NCBI GenBank assembly: GCA_011390345.1
Contig: JAABSP010000003.1
Coordinates: 39,864 to 103,863, forward strand
Direction of reading: 5' to 3'
DNA length: 64,000 bases
From: Desulfobacteraceae bacterium
GTDB taxonomy: Bacteria > Desulfobacterota > Desulfobacteria > Desulfobacterales > JAABSP01
Made by a program: the position numbers and the translations under genes. Under the pieces are notes generated by a model. It was not told where the DNA came from, did not search any database, and was given only the letters and a program-made list of their open reading frames with translations. Positions 8,435-18,289 of this stretch are shown here, piece after piece. Each line of letters begins with the position of its first letter. Positions within the stretch are counted from its first letter, which is position 1.

Positions 8435-10909
8435 TCACGGGGTTCTCGATTCCGCGTTTTCGGGATGGAGAACCCTGTGAATGGTCTTGGCCAGTTCTCC
8501 TCGAATGATCGGTTTCAACAAAAACCCGTCCGCGCCCATCTCCCTTGCCCGGTCCTCATCGATCTGGTCGCTGTAGCCGGTGCAGATGATGACCGGCAGA
8601 TCCTTCCGGATCTCCTTGATCTTCCGGGTCAGCAGGTCTCCGGTGATCCCCGGCATGGCCATATCGGTGATTACCAGGTCGATCTCATACCGGTTTTCGT
8701 TCAAGTAGGAGAGGGCATCGAGACTGCTGCTCCGGGTTGTAACCCGATACCCGAATCCCTGAAGCATCTGGGTCAGCATCTCCACAATGAGCTTTTCATC
8801 ATCCACCAGAAAGATATGCTCGGCCCCGCCCGTACCGATGAGTACTTTCGGCGCGGTTTTCTCCTGGATCTCTCCGTGGCACAGGGGAAAATAGACAGAG
8901 AAGATCGAACCCTTGCCCAGTTCCGTACTCAGACTCATGAAACCCTGATGATCCCTGACGATCCCGTCCACGACCGCCAGCCCAAGTCCTGTGCCCTTGT
9001 CCGGCTGTTTTGTGGTGAAATAGGGCTCGAAGATTTTGTTGAGGATGGTCGGGTCCATTCCCGTTCCCGTATCCTGTACTGAAAGCAGTAGGTAACTGCC
9101 GGCCGTGGCCTCCGGATGCAGTCCGGCCGCACTCTTTGGGTCGATCTCGGTCTCCTTCAGGCTCACTTCGAGGATGCCCCCGGACTGCTGCATGGCATGG
9201 TAGGCGTTGGTACAGAGATTGATGACGATCTGATGGATCTGTGTCAGGTCCGCGATGATGGAACCCGTCTCTTCGATATCCTGCCGAATGAAGATATTGG
9301 CCGGGATGGTCGCGCGAAGCAGTTTCAGGGATTCTTTGACAATCGGGCCGATCTGAACCGGAGCCATCTCCTTTTCATAGTTCCGGCTGAAGGTGAGGAT
9401 ATGGGCCACCAGATCCTTGGCCCGGAGCGCGGCGATCAGTATCTGGTCGATATTTTTGGCCACCCTCGGCTCCAGATCGAAGGAGTCGATCATCATCTCC
9501 GCATATCCGATGATGGGGAATAAAATGTTGTTGAAATCATGCGCTATGCCTCCGGCAAGGGTTCCGATGGCCTCTCGCTTCTGGGCCGTGGCCAACTGCT
9601 CCTCCAGCAGTTTCCGCTGTTTCTCCTCCTGATCCCGCTGCAGGCGCGCGTTGAGGATGGGCGCGATATAGCCGGCAATGCTCTCCAGCAGTTGCTGATC
9701 GGCCTTATGATATCCCCCCCTCTTATTGGCGATCGTCAGCAGACCCTGCCGTCTCTTTTGGTAGAGAATAGGAACCGATATCGCGTTTTCGATCTCCATA
9801 TGCCCTTTGGGCACATTTCCCGGCTGATTGGATAGAATGGATCTTTTCTGCTTCAGGGCATCTCCCCAGCTCCCTTTCCAGCTCTTATGGGGAAAAAGGA
9901 TCTGTTTCTTCTCCATCCGGCACTTCTCCCAGATCACATTCTGTGAAAGCGAGACGGCCATCAAGTTCTTTTCGGCCTCATCTATATAGCCGAACAATCC
10001 ATACTGGCTTTCCAGGGTTTCGAGGATGATGTCGATGACCCTTTCATAGATCTTTTCATCCGGAGAGGTGAGAAAGGTCTGCGCGATCCGGTTGCGGACC
10101 TCCAGCTCCCACTCTGACCGCTTCAGCCGTTTTTCGCTCTTTTTCAGGGCATCCTGCGCCTGTTTCGAATCGGTCATGTCCAGAATGAACTCCACCAGAC
10201 CATTGATCTTTCCTCTTTCGTCACAGATCGGATAGCCGCGCAGCAGCCAGTGCCTTCCGTCGGGAGTGATCATCTCGCCCTCCTGGGAAATCCCGGTTTC
10301 AAGAGCCAGGACCACCGGGCAGTCCGGGCAGGGGGCAAATCGGTGGTGCAGAATCTCGTAACAGTATGTCCCGATCATCTCCTCCGGCGTCAGTCCCATG
10401 GTTTCGGAGGCGGCCTTGTTGACCCACCGGATCTTCATGTCCAGGTCAAACAGGAGAAACATCTCCTTTGTGGAGCTGAGGATCAGATTTTTGAGCGCCT
10501 CGGACTGCTGCAGCTCCAACTGCTGTATCCGAAGGGTAAGTTGGGTCTGGATGCGGGCATAGACCTCCTCTTTGAAAAAGGGTCGTGTGATATAGTCGGC
10601 GGCCCCCAGCTCGAATCCTTTGACCTTTTCCCTCGGTTCCGAGATCGCAGAGATGATGATCACCGGGATGTCCGATGTCTTCTGGTTATTTTTCAGCCGG
10701 CGGCAGACCTCGAAGCCGTCCATCTCCGGCATGAGGAGGTCCAGCAGAATGAGATGGGGCCGGATCTCTTCGGCATATCGAATCCCTGTTTCGCCTTCCG
10801 GCGCGGTGATGATGCGGAAGTTCGAGAGAATGATGCCAAGTACCTTGCGGTTGGTCGGATCATCGTCGATGATGAGAATGGTCGGGGGATCAGACGGAAT
10901 ATTTTCCAT
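8435..10909 (-). CDS. Hybrid histidine kinase REC-PAS-GAF-HisKA-HATPase-REC (copy 1)
   Basis: Soluble two-component kinase of about 824 residues from ATG 10909 (AGGAA upstream). In order: receiver with acceptor Asp57 (LILLDLLMPEMDG), PAS with a Cys-containing insert (RFAPCPDCPVV), GAF, HisKA with His in GGIAHDFNNIL, HATPase (INLCTNAYHAM, DTGTGMDP, GTGLGLAV) and a C-terminal receiver (DLVITDMAMPG). The N-terminal receiver has Arg in place of the invariant Lys (ADYITRPF), whereas the C-terminal one keeps Lys (FLLKP). The CPDC pair in the PAS domain could bind metal or sense redox state. It lies directly downstream of a paralogue with the same domain order, and no DNA-binding output domain is nearby. 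Confidence 0.93.
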   Translation of the reverse strand: MENIPSDPPTILIIDDDPTNRKVLGIILSNFRIITAPEGETGIRYAEEIRPHLILLDLLMPEMDGFEVCRRLKNNQKTSDIPVIIISAISEPREKVKGFELGAADYITRPFFKEEVYARIQTQLTLRIQQLELQQSEALKNLILSSTKEMFLLFDLDMKIRWVNKAASETMGLTPEEMIGTYCYEILHHRFAPCPDCPVVLALETGISQEGEMITPDGRHWLLRGYPICDERGKINGLVEFILDMTDSKQAQDALKKSEKRLKRSEWELEVRNRIAQTFLTSPDEKIYERVIDIILETLESQYGLFGYIDEAEKNLMAVSLSQNVIWEKCRMEKKQILFPHKSWKGSWGDALKQKRSILSNQPGNVPKGHMEIENAISVPILYQKRRQGLLTIANKRGGYHKADQQLLESIAGYIAPILNARLQRDQEEKQRKLLEEQLATAQKREAIGTLAGGIAHDFNNILFPIIGYAEMMIDSFDLEPRVAKNIDQILIAALRAKDLVAHILTFSRNYEKEMAPVQIGPIVKESLKLLRATIPANIFIRQDIEETGSIIADLTQIHQIVINLCTNAYHAMQQSGGILEVSLKETEIDPKSAAGLHPEATAGSYLLLSVQDTGTGMDPTILNKIFEPYFTTKQPDKGTGLGLAVVDGIVRDHQGFMSLSTELGKGSIFSVYFPLCHGEIQEKTAPKVLIGTGGAEHIFLVDDEKLIVEMLTQMLQGFGYRVTTRSSSLDALSYLNENRYEIDLVITDMAMPGITGDLLTRKIKEIRKDLPVIICTGYSDQIDEDRAREMGADGFLLKPIIRGELAKTIHRVLHPENAESRTP

Positions 10910-11024
10910 GTTCGTTCCTGCTTTAAAAAATTCTGTTTGAAATATTGTGATAGGATCTTGAAGGAGAAAGATATCGGCATTCATGTAGAATAAGGATTAA
11001 TTTCAGGACAATATTTAAAAGGGA

Positions 11025-13520
11025 TTACCCGAAATCATCGGGCATTGCGGATGCTCTCTTCCGGCCATCGAGAATATCCCGAATGGAACGGGCCAGATCG
11101 CTCCTCGATATGGGTTTGAGGAGAAATCCATCGATGCCGATTCGCTTTGCCCGTTGCTCATCCATCTGTTCGCTGTAACCGGTGCAGATGATGATCGGAA
11201 TCTCCTCCCGGATCGCCTTGATCTTCTGTGCCAGCCGGTCTCCTGTCATTTGGGGCATGGCCATGTCGGTGATGACCAGGTCGATCTCTTTGCCTCTGGC
11301 CCTGAAAAATTCCAGGGCATCGAGGCTGCTGTACCTGGCAGAGACCCGATACCCGAGCCCCTGGAGCATCTGGAGCAGCATATCCACGATGTGCTTCTCA
11401 TCATCCACCAGGAGGATATGCTCATCACCGCAGGGCTCCGGGGTGTTCAAGGCCGGTTGAAGTGGGATCACCTTTGTTTCGATCAGGGGAAAGTAGACCA
11501 AAAATTTTGATCCGACCCCCGGTTCCGATTCTACAGTTATAAAACCGTGATAATCCCTGACTATTCCATCCACCACCGCAAGTCCCAATCCCGAACCCTT
11601 GTCGGGCCCTTTTGTGGTGAAATAGGGCTCGAAAATCTGGTGGATGATCTCGGGGGCGATTCCGAACCCTGAATCCTTGACGGAGAGCAGCGCATATCTG
11701 CCGGCCACAGCCTCCGGATGCAATATTTCGGCCTCCTCACTGCCGATCTCCGTCTCCCGGAGATTCACCGCCAGAACGCCGCTATTTTCCTGCATTGCAT
11801 GATAGGCATTGGTGCAGAGATTGATTACGATCTGATGGATCTGGATCATATCCGCGATGATGGGACCTGTCTCTTTGATATTATTCTGAATGGCGATATT
11901 GGTTGGAATGGTGGATCGGAGCAGTTTCAGCGCCTCTTTCACGATGGGGGCGATCTGCATCGGCCGCAGATCCTTTTCATAATTCCGGCTGAAGGCGAGG
12001 ATCTGAGCCACCAGATCCTTTGCCCGCAGCGCGGCCTTAAGGATCTGTTCCAGGTTTTTCAAAGCTTTGGGCTCCAGTTGAAACCCGTGGATCATCATCT
12101 CCGTATATCCGATCACGGGAAAGAGAATATTGTTGAAGTCATGGGCGATGCCTCCGGCCAGGGTTCCCACAGCCTCTCGCTTCTGGGCCTGAACCATCTG
12201 CTCTTCGAGCTGTTTCCGCTGGATCTCCTCCTGCTCCCGCTGGATACGGTCGCTGATGATGGGCGCTATGTAGCCGGCAATACTTTCCAGAAGCTCTTGA
12301 TCAGCTTCATCATAATCGCCCTTTTTATTTGCCACGGTCAATGTCCCCACCCGTTTTTCCCGATAGAGAATCGGAACCGACATGGCATTTTGAATGGCCA
12401 GATGCCCTTCCGGCACAATTCCTCTGCTGTTGGAGATGATCGATTTCTTCTGTTTAAGGGCCTCTCCCCATACGCCTTTCCAGCTTTCCCGGGGGAACCG
12501 GAATTCTTTGCCCTCCATTTGGCAATCCTCCCACCAGATATCCTGGGTCAGAGAGGCCGCGATCATGTTCTCTTCCGCATCATCTACATAACCGAAAACC
12601 CCAAAGCGGCTTTTCATGGCTTCGAGAACCACATCGAGGATTTCGGCATAGAGATCACAATCTGAAGATGTCAAAAAGATATGGGCAATCCGGTTGCGGA
12701 TGGCCAGCTCCCACTCGGATCGCAGCAGCCGCTGTTCGCTTTCGATCCGTTCGATTGCCGATTGCTTCTGTTCAGTGATGTCGGTCGATACGCCTGTGAT
12801 CCGAATGAGGCGGCCATTCTCGTCTTTGACCGGATAGCTCCGGTTGGAAATCCATTTGGTCGATCCGGACTCCGTGAGAATGCGAAATTCCTGCTGGTTC
12901 GCTTCCCCCCGGAACTGTCTTTTCTGTTTGGCTTTTACCGCAGGAAGGTCCTCCGGATGGATCGATTCCAGCCAGAGTTTCGGGTTTGAATAGAGATCGG
13001 CAACCGGATGTTCCCATAATATTTCAAAGGCCGGATTGATATAGAGGAATTCTTTGGATCGGGTATCGAACATCCAGAAGATCTCTTCGATGGTCTCGGC
13101 CATCTGTCGGAAGCGCTCCTCGCTCTTCTGGATCTCGATCTGCTGCAGCCGGATCGTCAGATGCGTGCGTATTCGGGCCAGTACCTCTTCTCTATTGTAG
13201 GGTCTTGTAATGTAATCGGCAGCCCCTATTTCAAAACCCTTCACCTTTCCATCGGTTTTTGTCATCGTGGAGATAAAGATGACGGGGATATCGGCCGTGG
13301 CCCGATTCTCTTTAAGGCGGCGGCAAACTTCGAAACCATCCATCTCCGGCATGATGATGTCCAGAAGAATGAGATGGGGTCGCTTTTGGAATGCGGTTTC
13401 TAACCCTTGCTTTCCACCGCTTTCGGTGATGATCTTGTATTCCCTAAGAATGTTACTCAGAAGCATCAGGTTGGTCAGATCATCATCGATGATGAGAAGG
13501 GTAGGGGGATTGCTTTTCAT
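11025..13520 (-). CDS. Hybrid histidine kinase REC-PAS-GAF-HisKA-HATPase-REC (copy 2)
   Basis: An 831-residue paralogue of the neighbouring kinase with the same domain order. The N-terminal receiver acceptor is Asp54 (LILLDIIMPEMDG). A PAS domain follows (YINPAFEILWEHP), then GAF, HisKA (GGIAHDFNNILFPVIGY), HATPase (KDSGFGIAPE, GSGLGLAVVDGIV) and receiver (DLVITDMAMPQMTGD). As in copy 1, the N-terminal receiver has Arg for the conserved Lys (ADYITRPY). Its PAS domain lacks the CPDC insert of copy 1, so the two probably sense different things through diverged PAS domains while sharing output. Only about 115 bases separate them, which implies tandem duplication and co-transcription. Confidence 0.93.
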   Translation of the reverse strand: MKSNPPTLLIIDDDLTNLMLLSNILREYKIITESGGKQGLETAFQKRPHLILLDIIMPEMDGFEVCRRLKENRATADIPVIFISTMTKTDGKVKGFEIGAADYITRPYNREEVLARIRTHLTIRLQQIEIQKSEERFRQMAETIEEIFWMFDTRSKEFLYINPAFEILWEHPVADLYSNPKLWLESIHPEDLPAVKAKQKRQFRGEANQQEFRILTESGSTKWISNRSYPVKDENGRLIRITGVSTDITEQKQSAIERIESEQRLLRSEWELAIRNRIAHIFLTSSDCDLYAEILDVVLEAMKSRFGVFGYVDDAEENMIAASLTQDIWWEDCQMEGKEFRFPRESWKGVWGEALKQKKSIISNSRGIVPEGHLAIQNAMSVPILYREKRVGTLTVANKKGDYDEADQELLESIAGYIAPIISDRIQREQEEIQRKQLEEQMVQAQKREAVGTLAGGIAHDFNNILFPVIGYTEMMIHGFQLEPKALKNLEQILKAALRAKDLVAQILAFSRNYEKDLRPMQIAPIVKEALKLLRSTIPTNIAIQNNIKETGPIIADMIQIHQIVINLCTNAYHAMQENSGVLAVNLRETEIGSEEAEILHPEAVAGRYALLSVKDSGFGIAPEIIHQIFEPYFTTKGPDKGSGLGLAVVDGIVRDYHGFITVESEPGVGSKFLVYFPLIETKVIPLQPALNTPEPCGDEHILLVDDEKHIVDMLLQMLQGLGYRVSARYSSLDALEFFRARGKEIDLVITDMAMPQMTGDRLAQKIKAIREEIPIIICTGYSEQMDEQRAKRIGIDGFLLKPISRSDLARSIRDILDGRKRASAMPDDFG

Positions 13521-13559
13521 TTGATTCCCGTATGGCTTATTTTTGTGTCATCGCGGAGC

Positions 13560-13604
13560 CCGGGGCGTTGCCCCGGTCTGGTATGTTTTGCCCTTTCAGG
13601 GCAA
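13560..13604. repeat. REP-like pair of palindromes
   Basis: Two perfect hairpins lie 11 bases apart: CCGGGGC-GTT-GCCCCGG (13560-13576) and TTGCCCT-TTC-AGGGCAA (13588-13604). The arrangement resembles repetitive extragenic palindromes dispersed in many bacterial genomes and linked to REP-associated (Y1-like) transposases. It lies between the second hybrid kinase start (13520) and the chemoreceptor stop (13676), and may also act as a transcription end for the chemoreceptor. The identification as a dispersed repeat is from pattern memory; only one copy is visible here. Confidence 0.6.
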
Positions 13605-13675
13605 GGATTCGCGCGGGTTTGTGTCGGGGTTTTTTTCGGTTGCCGGAGGCAATGAAGGCGTCCCGCCAGGAGGGG

Positions 13676-15271
13676 TCATGCGGCGTCCTCCTGGTCAATT
13701 TTAAAGAATGCCGCCGTATTTTGCAGTTGCTTTGCATAACCGTTGAACTCCTCCGCCATGCCGGCGATCTCTTCCGAAGCGCTTGCGTTTTGCTGCACCA
13801 TTTGATCCAACTGCATCAGCGCCTGGTTGATCTGGTCCGCGCCGCTGTTTTGCTCGTTGCTGGCGGCGCTGATCTCCTGAACCAGTTCAGCGGTTTTGCG
13901 GATATCCGGAATGATCCGGCCGATCATCTCCCCCGCCTTTTCCGCGACGCCGACGCTGCTCGAAGAGAGACTGGCGATTTCAGCCGCCGATTCCTGGCTG
14001 CGCTCGGCAAGCTTCCGCACCTCGTTGGCCACGACCGCGAAGCCTTTGCCGTGTTCTCCGGCCCGGGCCGACTCGATGGCCGCGTTGAGCGCAAGGAGGT
14101 TGGTATTACGGGCGATCTCGTCGATAATTTTGATCTTGTCAGCGATCACCCGCATGGCTTCCACGGTCTGGGCGACTGCTTTGCCGCCTTCCTCGGCGTT
14201 TTGAGCCGCTTGCCGCGAGATGCGATCCGTCTGCATCGCGTTGTCCGCGTTCTGACGGATATTGGCCCCCATCTCCTCCATGGATGAGCTGACCTCCTCG
14301 GCGGATGCGGCCTGTTCCGCGGCGCCTTGAGCAAGCTGCTGGGCGGTGCCGCTCGTTTCATCGCTGATGGAAGCGATGCGGTCGGAAGCCGTTCTGACAT
14401 CCGCGATAACGCTTCGCAGTTTTTCGCTCATCCGTTGCACATCGGCGATCAAACCTGATTTTCGTTCTTCCAGGGATATTTCATTCAGCGTTAGATTGCC
14501 GTTTGCTATCTGATTGGCGATGCTTGCGGCATCGGACGGCTCGCCGCCCAGTTGCTTCAATATCAACCGGATGTTCCAGAGAAACGCGCCAAAGAGAATG
14601 CCGATGATGACCTGGAATATAAAAGAGGTCGTCAGCCAGAACGAAGCGAGATGTTTAGATTTTTTCACCTCATTTTGGGTTCTGAGATTAATGGCTTCGA
14701 AAAACCGATCCACCGGGTTCATGATCTTGACGACTTCTCCATGATAGCGGTGGTCAAATACAATTCTCAACGCGAATTCTCGCGGTGTTTCCCCTGGGTC
14801 GGGCTTACGGGGTCCTTCCACCACCCGGCCTTTTTCGATGGTTTTCATGGCCTGTTCCTCTGTGGCGATCAAGGCGTTGGAATTGTTCGAAGCGTCTTGC
14901 AGAAGCGCTAATTCCTTCTTTGTAAACCCCAGTTCCTTCATGATATCCGTCTGCTTCTTGACCCGTCCTCTGTACAGATCTTTGCTGACGTAATCGGGCC
15001 GGGAAATCTCGCCGGCCCTCCAGTTGACTATATCCCAGTAAGCGTCCCGGTATTTTTCTTTCCCTGTCGCGACATAGGTCCTGCAGAGTCGGGTCAAATC
15101 CATGGACGTCTGACGGAATTCGTCGGCGATAAGATAAGACATGTATCGTGTTGTGTGAGTTTCATTCCCGGCGTCATTCGCATCCCTGGAAATCAACTGA
15201 GAAACGACCGATCCTGAAATAACGAAAATGGCGGCGATAATCAGACAGATCATTTTTTTCTTGACGGTCAT
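13676..15271 (-). CDS. Methyl-accepting chemotaxis protein
   Basis: A membrane chemoreceptor of 531 residues from ATG 15271 (GGGGGG Shine-Dalgarno); the frame is open further back but that part is not protein-like. It has one N-terminal membrane helix ([17 protein letters not shown]), a helical periplasmic domain of about 170 residues without a Cache fold, a second helix ([16 protein letters not shown]), a HAMP-like linker, and a signalling hairpin with tip sequence [20 protein letters not shown]. The tail [10 protein letters not shown] lacks a CheR-docking pentapeptide. A palindrome-bearing AT-rich leader lies upstream. No che genes are nearby. Confidence 0.92.
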   Translation of the reverse strand: MTVKKKMICLIIAAIFVISGSVVSQLISRDANDAGNETHTTRYMSYLIADEFRQTSMDLTRLCRTYVATGKEKYRDAYWDIVNWRAGEISRPDYVSKDLYRGRVKKQTDIMKELGFTKKELALLQDASNNSNALIATEEQAMKTIEKGRVVEGPRKPDPGETPREFALRIVFDHRYHGEVVKIMNPVDRFFEAINLRTQNEVKKSKHLASFWLTTSFIFQVIIGILFGAFLWNIRLILKQLGGEPSDAASIANQIANGNLTLNEISLEERKSGLIADVQRMSEKLRSVIADVRTASDRIASISDETSGTAQQLAQGAAEQAASAEEVSSSMEEMGANIRQNADNAMQTDRISRQAAQNAEEGGKAVAQTVEAMRVIADKIKIIDEIARNTNLLALNAAIESARAGEHGKGFAVVANEVRKLAERSQESAAEIASLSSSSVGVAEKAGEMIGRIIPDIRKTAELVQEISAASNEQNSGADQINQALMQLDQMVQQNASASEEIAGMAEEFNGYAKQLQNTAAFFKIDQEDAA

Positions 15272-15541
15272 CTGTTTACCCCCCTGAAAAAATTTTACTC
15301 GATGCTCAAGTTTTTTCTTGTTGACTGAATTTATTGACATTTTTTCAACAGGCAACTTCACAGCCCTGTCAACAAATTCATCATCTTATGATCATACAGC
15401 CTCAAAAACAGGATTGGCAGCTCGAATTTTTAACATATTGAAAACACATGTGTTTCAAAATCAAGCTCAAAAAACTTGAATATCGAGTGATAGGAAATTG
15501 ATCAGGGCGGGGTCCATCATTTCTGATGAACCCCTCTCTTG
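15272..15541. promoter_or_regulatory. AT-rich leader with a 14-bp palindrome at 15442-15455
   Basis: The spacer upstream of the chemoreceptor is clearly AT-richer than its flanks. It contains the perfect palindrome AAACACATGTGTTT (15442-15455), flanked by near-symmetrical TTGA and TCAA arms. This is a plausible operator for a dimeric regulator of the chemoreceptor. No regulator is identified. Confidence 0.4.
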
Positions 15542-15736
15542 TCAGCTCTCTTCGATGACGATGGCATCGGCTCCGCACTCATCTGCCGCCTGCCGGACTA
15601 TCTCTTCATATTGTTTCGGGACCGGATTGACCTTGACAATGGCCTCCAACTGGTCTTCGCTGTATCCGAAAACCTCAGGGCAGAGTTTGTGGCAGTTGCG
15701 ATCTCCCATGCATCTTTCGGTGACCTGTACTTTCAT
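15542..15736 (-). CDS. Small [4Fe-4S] ferredoxin with Asp at one ligand position
   Basis: A 64-residue single-cluster ferredoxin. The cluster motif is CMGDRNCHKLCP, with the final Cys in ADECGADAIVI. The second ligand position is Asp rather than Cys (C-x2-D-x2-C-x3-C), the arrangement known from the Pyrococcus furiosus ferredoxin, in which the cluster interconverts readily between 3Fe and 4Fe forms. AAGGAAGGGAT precedes the ATG. It is a cytoplasmic electron carrier whose partner is unclear; the genes on either side on this strand are chemoreceptors. A monocistronic unit seems likely. Confidence 0.87.
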   Translation of the reverse strand: MKVQVTERCMGDRNCHKLCPEVFGYSEDQLEAIVKVNPVPKQYEEIVRQAADECGADAIVIEES

Positions 15737-15870
15737 GGCATCCCTTCCTTTCTGTCTTGAATGATCGAAAACAACTCTTAAAAAGAGTCCTCTTGCTCGA
15801 TATTGATTGTACCTTATTTATTGCGCAGATGGCAAAAAAACTGGTTATAACCAGGATAATTCCCTTTTTT

Positions 15871-17898
15871 CTAGTATCTTTCGAACCCGTCCTCCATATC
15901 ATCTTCGATCTCGATTTTAAAGTCCTGATCTCTCTGGGCTCCGGTTTTTTTCCGGATCACCGGCTTATGCTGCTGTTGCCGGGGGGCGGCCGGGGCCGGT
16001 TTTCTGTCGGAAAAGCCTCTCTTTTCGTCCAATTTGAAGAAGCCGATGGTCGTCTTCAGGTATTCGGCCTGCTCGGAGAGTTCGGTGGAGATGGAGGCCA
16101 TCTCCTCGGTGGCCGATGCGTTCTGCTGGATCACCTCGTCAAGCTGGGTGATGGCTTTGGTGATCTGATCCGCGCCTGAATCCTGCTCCCTGCTGGCCGC
16201 AGTGATCTCCTGGACCAGCTCCGCGGTCTTCCGGATGTCCGGCAGGATCTGGGAGAGCATTTTCCCGGCCCGCTCCGCCACGTCGACGCTGGAGGCCGAA
16301 AGTTTGTTGATCTCGTTGGCCGCGATCTGGCTCCTCTCGGCCAGCTTTCGGACCTCAGACGCGACCACGGCAAAGCCTTTTCCGGTCTCCCCGGCCCTTG
16401 CCGCCTCGATGGCCGCGTTCAGGGCCAGCAGATCGGTCTGCCGCGCGATATCTTCGATAATGCCGATCTTCTCCGCGATGGTCTTCATGGCATGAACCGC
16501 CTCTTCCACGGCCTTGCCTCCCTCTTCAGCCTGTTGGGCCGCCTTGAGCGCGATCTTTTCGGTCTGGATGGCATTGTCCGCGTTCTGCCGGATGTTGGCC
16601 GCCATCTGCTCCATCGACGCTGAAGCTTCTTCTGCCGAAGCGGCCTGCTCAGAAGCCCCTTGGGAGAGCTGTTCCGTGGAGGCATTCAGCTCATGGCTTC
16701 CTGAAGAGACATTGTCTGCCGCGGACTGGACATCTCCGACAATTCCCCGAAGGCTCTTGACCATCTCCCGCAGGGATTGGGCCAGATCGCCGATCTCATC
16801 CTTCTGATCGATCTTGAGATCCGCGTCGAGATCTCCGCCGGCAACGATTCCGGCAAATTCGATCCCCTCCTTCATGGGGCCGACGATGCTTCGGGTGATG
16901 AAGACCGCGATCCCGAAGCCGATGATCAGGGCAAAGAAGAGGCCGATCACCATCATGTTTGTGGAGAATGAGAGGGCATTCTCCGCAGACAATGCAATGT
17001 CGTGCGTCTCCTCGATTCCCTTTTTCGCGACGCTTTGGGCCTGTTCCAGAACCTTGTTCGCGGCCGCCTGCCGCATTTCTGTAATCCGGTTAAGCTCGAG
17101 CCAGTTTTCCAGCAGGGTACTCATGGCCTGTTTATAGGCATTTGCCGATTCACGGATCTCTTTGAGCTGTTCGATGTTGGCCTCTCTTTCAATCATTTCC
17201 CGAAGCTGATTGAAGATCGTTTCAAGGGATTCGAATCGCTTCAGGGCCTCTTTGAGCATCTCGTGATCTCGAACCGCCTGTGCCTTGAAATTGGCCACCC
17301 GGACCTCATTGCCGGCATCGATGATGTCGTTGATCAGGTTGATCTTCGTCAGCCGGTCTATCAGGGCCTGGGGCTCTGTATATCCGCCGATCTCGGTCTT
17401 CATCGATTCATTTTGAGTGTCGAGAAGCTCCTGGCTTTTTTGCATGAACCGGGCCGCAGCAATATTCATCTGCTCCCGTTCGGCTGCGATCTTTTCATTG
17501 GTCGCAACGGTCTTTTCAGCCAGCTCCTCATACTTTCCGACATCGGTCTTGACCTGACTCACCGCATCATGCAATTTTACCAGCACCGGTTGAGCTTGGG
17601 CCAGATCCTCAGCCCGGCGAATTTCTGCCTTGATCGATTCCAGGTTTTCCCGTCCCCTTTGCAGGTAGATCGGGTTGCGGCTCAAGGCATACCCCCGCAT
17701 CTCGTACATGGTCTGAAGGGAGGTCCTTTCGATATTATTGGATATCTCCACCTCCGGCACATAGGCATATGTCAGATGCCGGGTATCCCCCCGCACATCC
17801 AGCATGTTCCAGACGGCCATACCGCCAAGAATCGCTGCAATGGCGATCAGGATACCAAAGCCCAGACCGATTTTTTTTGCCAGTTTCAGATTTTTCAT
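15871..17898 (-). CDS. Methyl-accepting chemotaxis protein, long helical sensor
   Basis: A 675-residue chemoreceptor from ATG 17898 (GGAGAAAAAAAA upstream; the 63 residues upstream in frame are rejected). TM1 is [20 protein letters not shown] long all-helical periplasmic domain (about 30-330) contains paired-helix sequences reminiscent of helical bimodular sensors. TM2 is [20 protein letters not shown]. It is followed by HAMP, and by a signalling hairpin with tip [20 protein letters not shown]. The C-terminus is a Pro/Lys/Gln-rich linker ending in an acidic tail ([10 protein letters not shown]), which might be an adaptor-docking tail. The ligand is unknown. Confidence 0.92.
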   Translation of the reverse strand: MKNLKLAKKIGLGFGILIAIAAILGGMAVWNMLDVRGDTRHLTYAYVPEVEISNNIERTSLQTMYEMRGYALSRNPIYLQRGRENLESIKAEIRRAEDLAQAQPVLVKLHDAVSQVKTDVGKYEELAEKTVATNEKIAAEREQMNIAAARFMQKSQELLDTQNESMKTEIGGYTEPQALIDRLTKINLINDIIDAGNEVRVANFKAQAVRDHEMLKEALKRFESLETIFNQLREMIEREANIEQLKEIRESANAYKQAMSTLLENWLELNRITEMRQAAANKVLEQAQSVAKKGIEETHDIALSAENALSFSTNMMVIGLFFALIIGFGIAVFITRSIVGPMKEGIEFAGIVAGGDLDADLKIDQKDEIGDLAQSLREMVKSLRGIVGDVQSAADNVSSGSHELNASTEQLSQGASEQAASAEEASASMEQMAANIRQNADNAIQTEKIALKAAQQAEEGGKAVEEAVHAMKTIAEKIGIIEDIARQTDLLALNAAIEAARAGETGKGFAVVASEVRKLAERSQIAANEINKLSASSVDVAERAGKMLSQILPDIRKTAELVQEITAASREQDSGADQITKAITQLDEVIQQNASATEEMASISTELSEQAEYLKTTIGFFKLDEKRGFSDRKPAPAAPRQQQHKPVIRKKTGAQRDQDFKIEIEDDMEDGFERY

Positions 17899-18289
17899 TT
17901 TTTTTCTCCATAAAGAGTTGGGAAAGAGATAGGGTACAATTTTAGGCGGATTGTAGGATACCTCTTTTCCGGATTCAAGTAAACAATGGTTCGTTAATTT
18001 TCCCGGTTTACAGGGCTGTAAACTATAACCACCCGAAATTATTGAAAGCAGGGTTTTAGGCGGCCTGTCATAACCAATTGAAATCATAAAATTTAAAATT
18101 TTTTACCGGACTACCGGACTATTGGTAAAATTAAGTTTAATAAAATAATATCCCCTCATTCTCTGAAGGTTTCTCCGACAGTATCGTTGAAAAATTTGAC
18201 ACCGGTGCGGGATTGGTGGTAGAAATTTCAAGATGCCGCTGCTCTGAACCTGACCGTCAATCAAAAGGGATGCACAGGAAAGGGAGAAG
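17899..18289. promoter_or_regulatory. Divergent 391-bp intergenic region with a direct-repeat/inverted-repeat element
   Basis: The gap lies between the chemoreceptor (minus) and the flavoprotein (plus) and must hold promoters for both. The visible element at 18101-18130 has inverted arms TTTTACC and GGTAAAA enclosing two tandem copies of ACCGGACT (18105-18112, 18113-18120). TTTTAGGCGG-like words recur at two other points in the gap. No promoter can be assigned with confidence and no open frame of note is present. Confidence 0.4.

Noticed and set aside
13532..14287. 251-codon plus-strand frame over the palindromes and the chemoreceptor end
   Set aside because: The translation across the REP-like element is a known kind of spurious protein, and the rest is antisense to a clear chemoreceptor.
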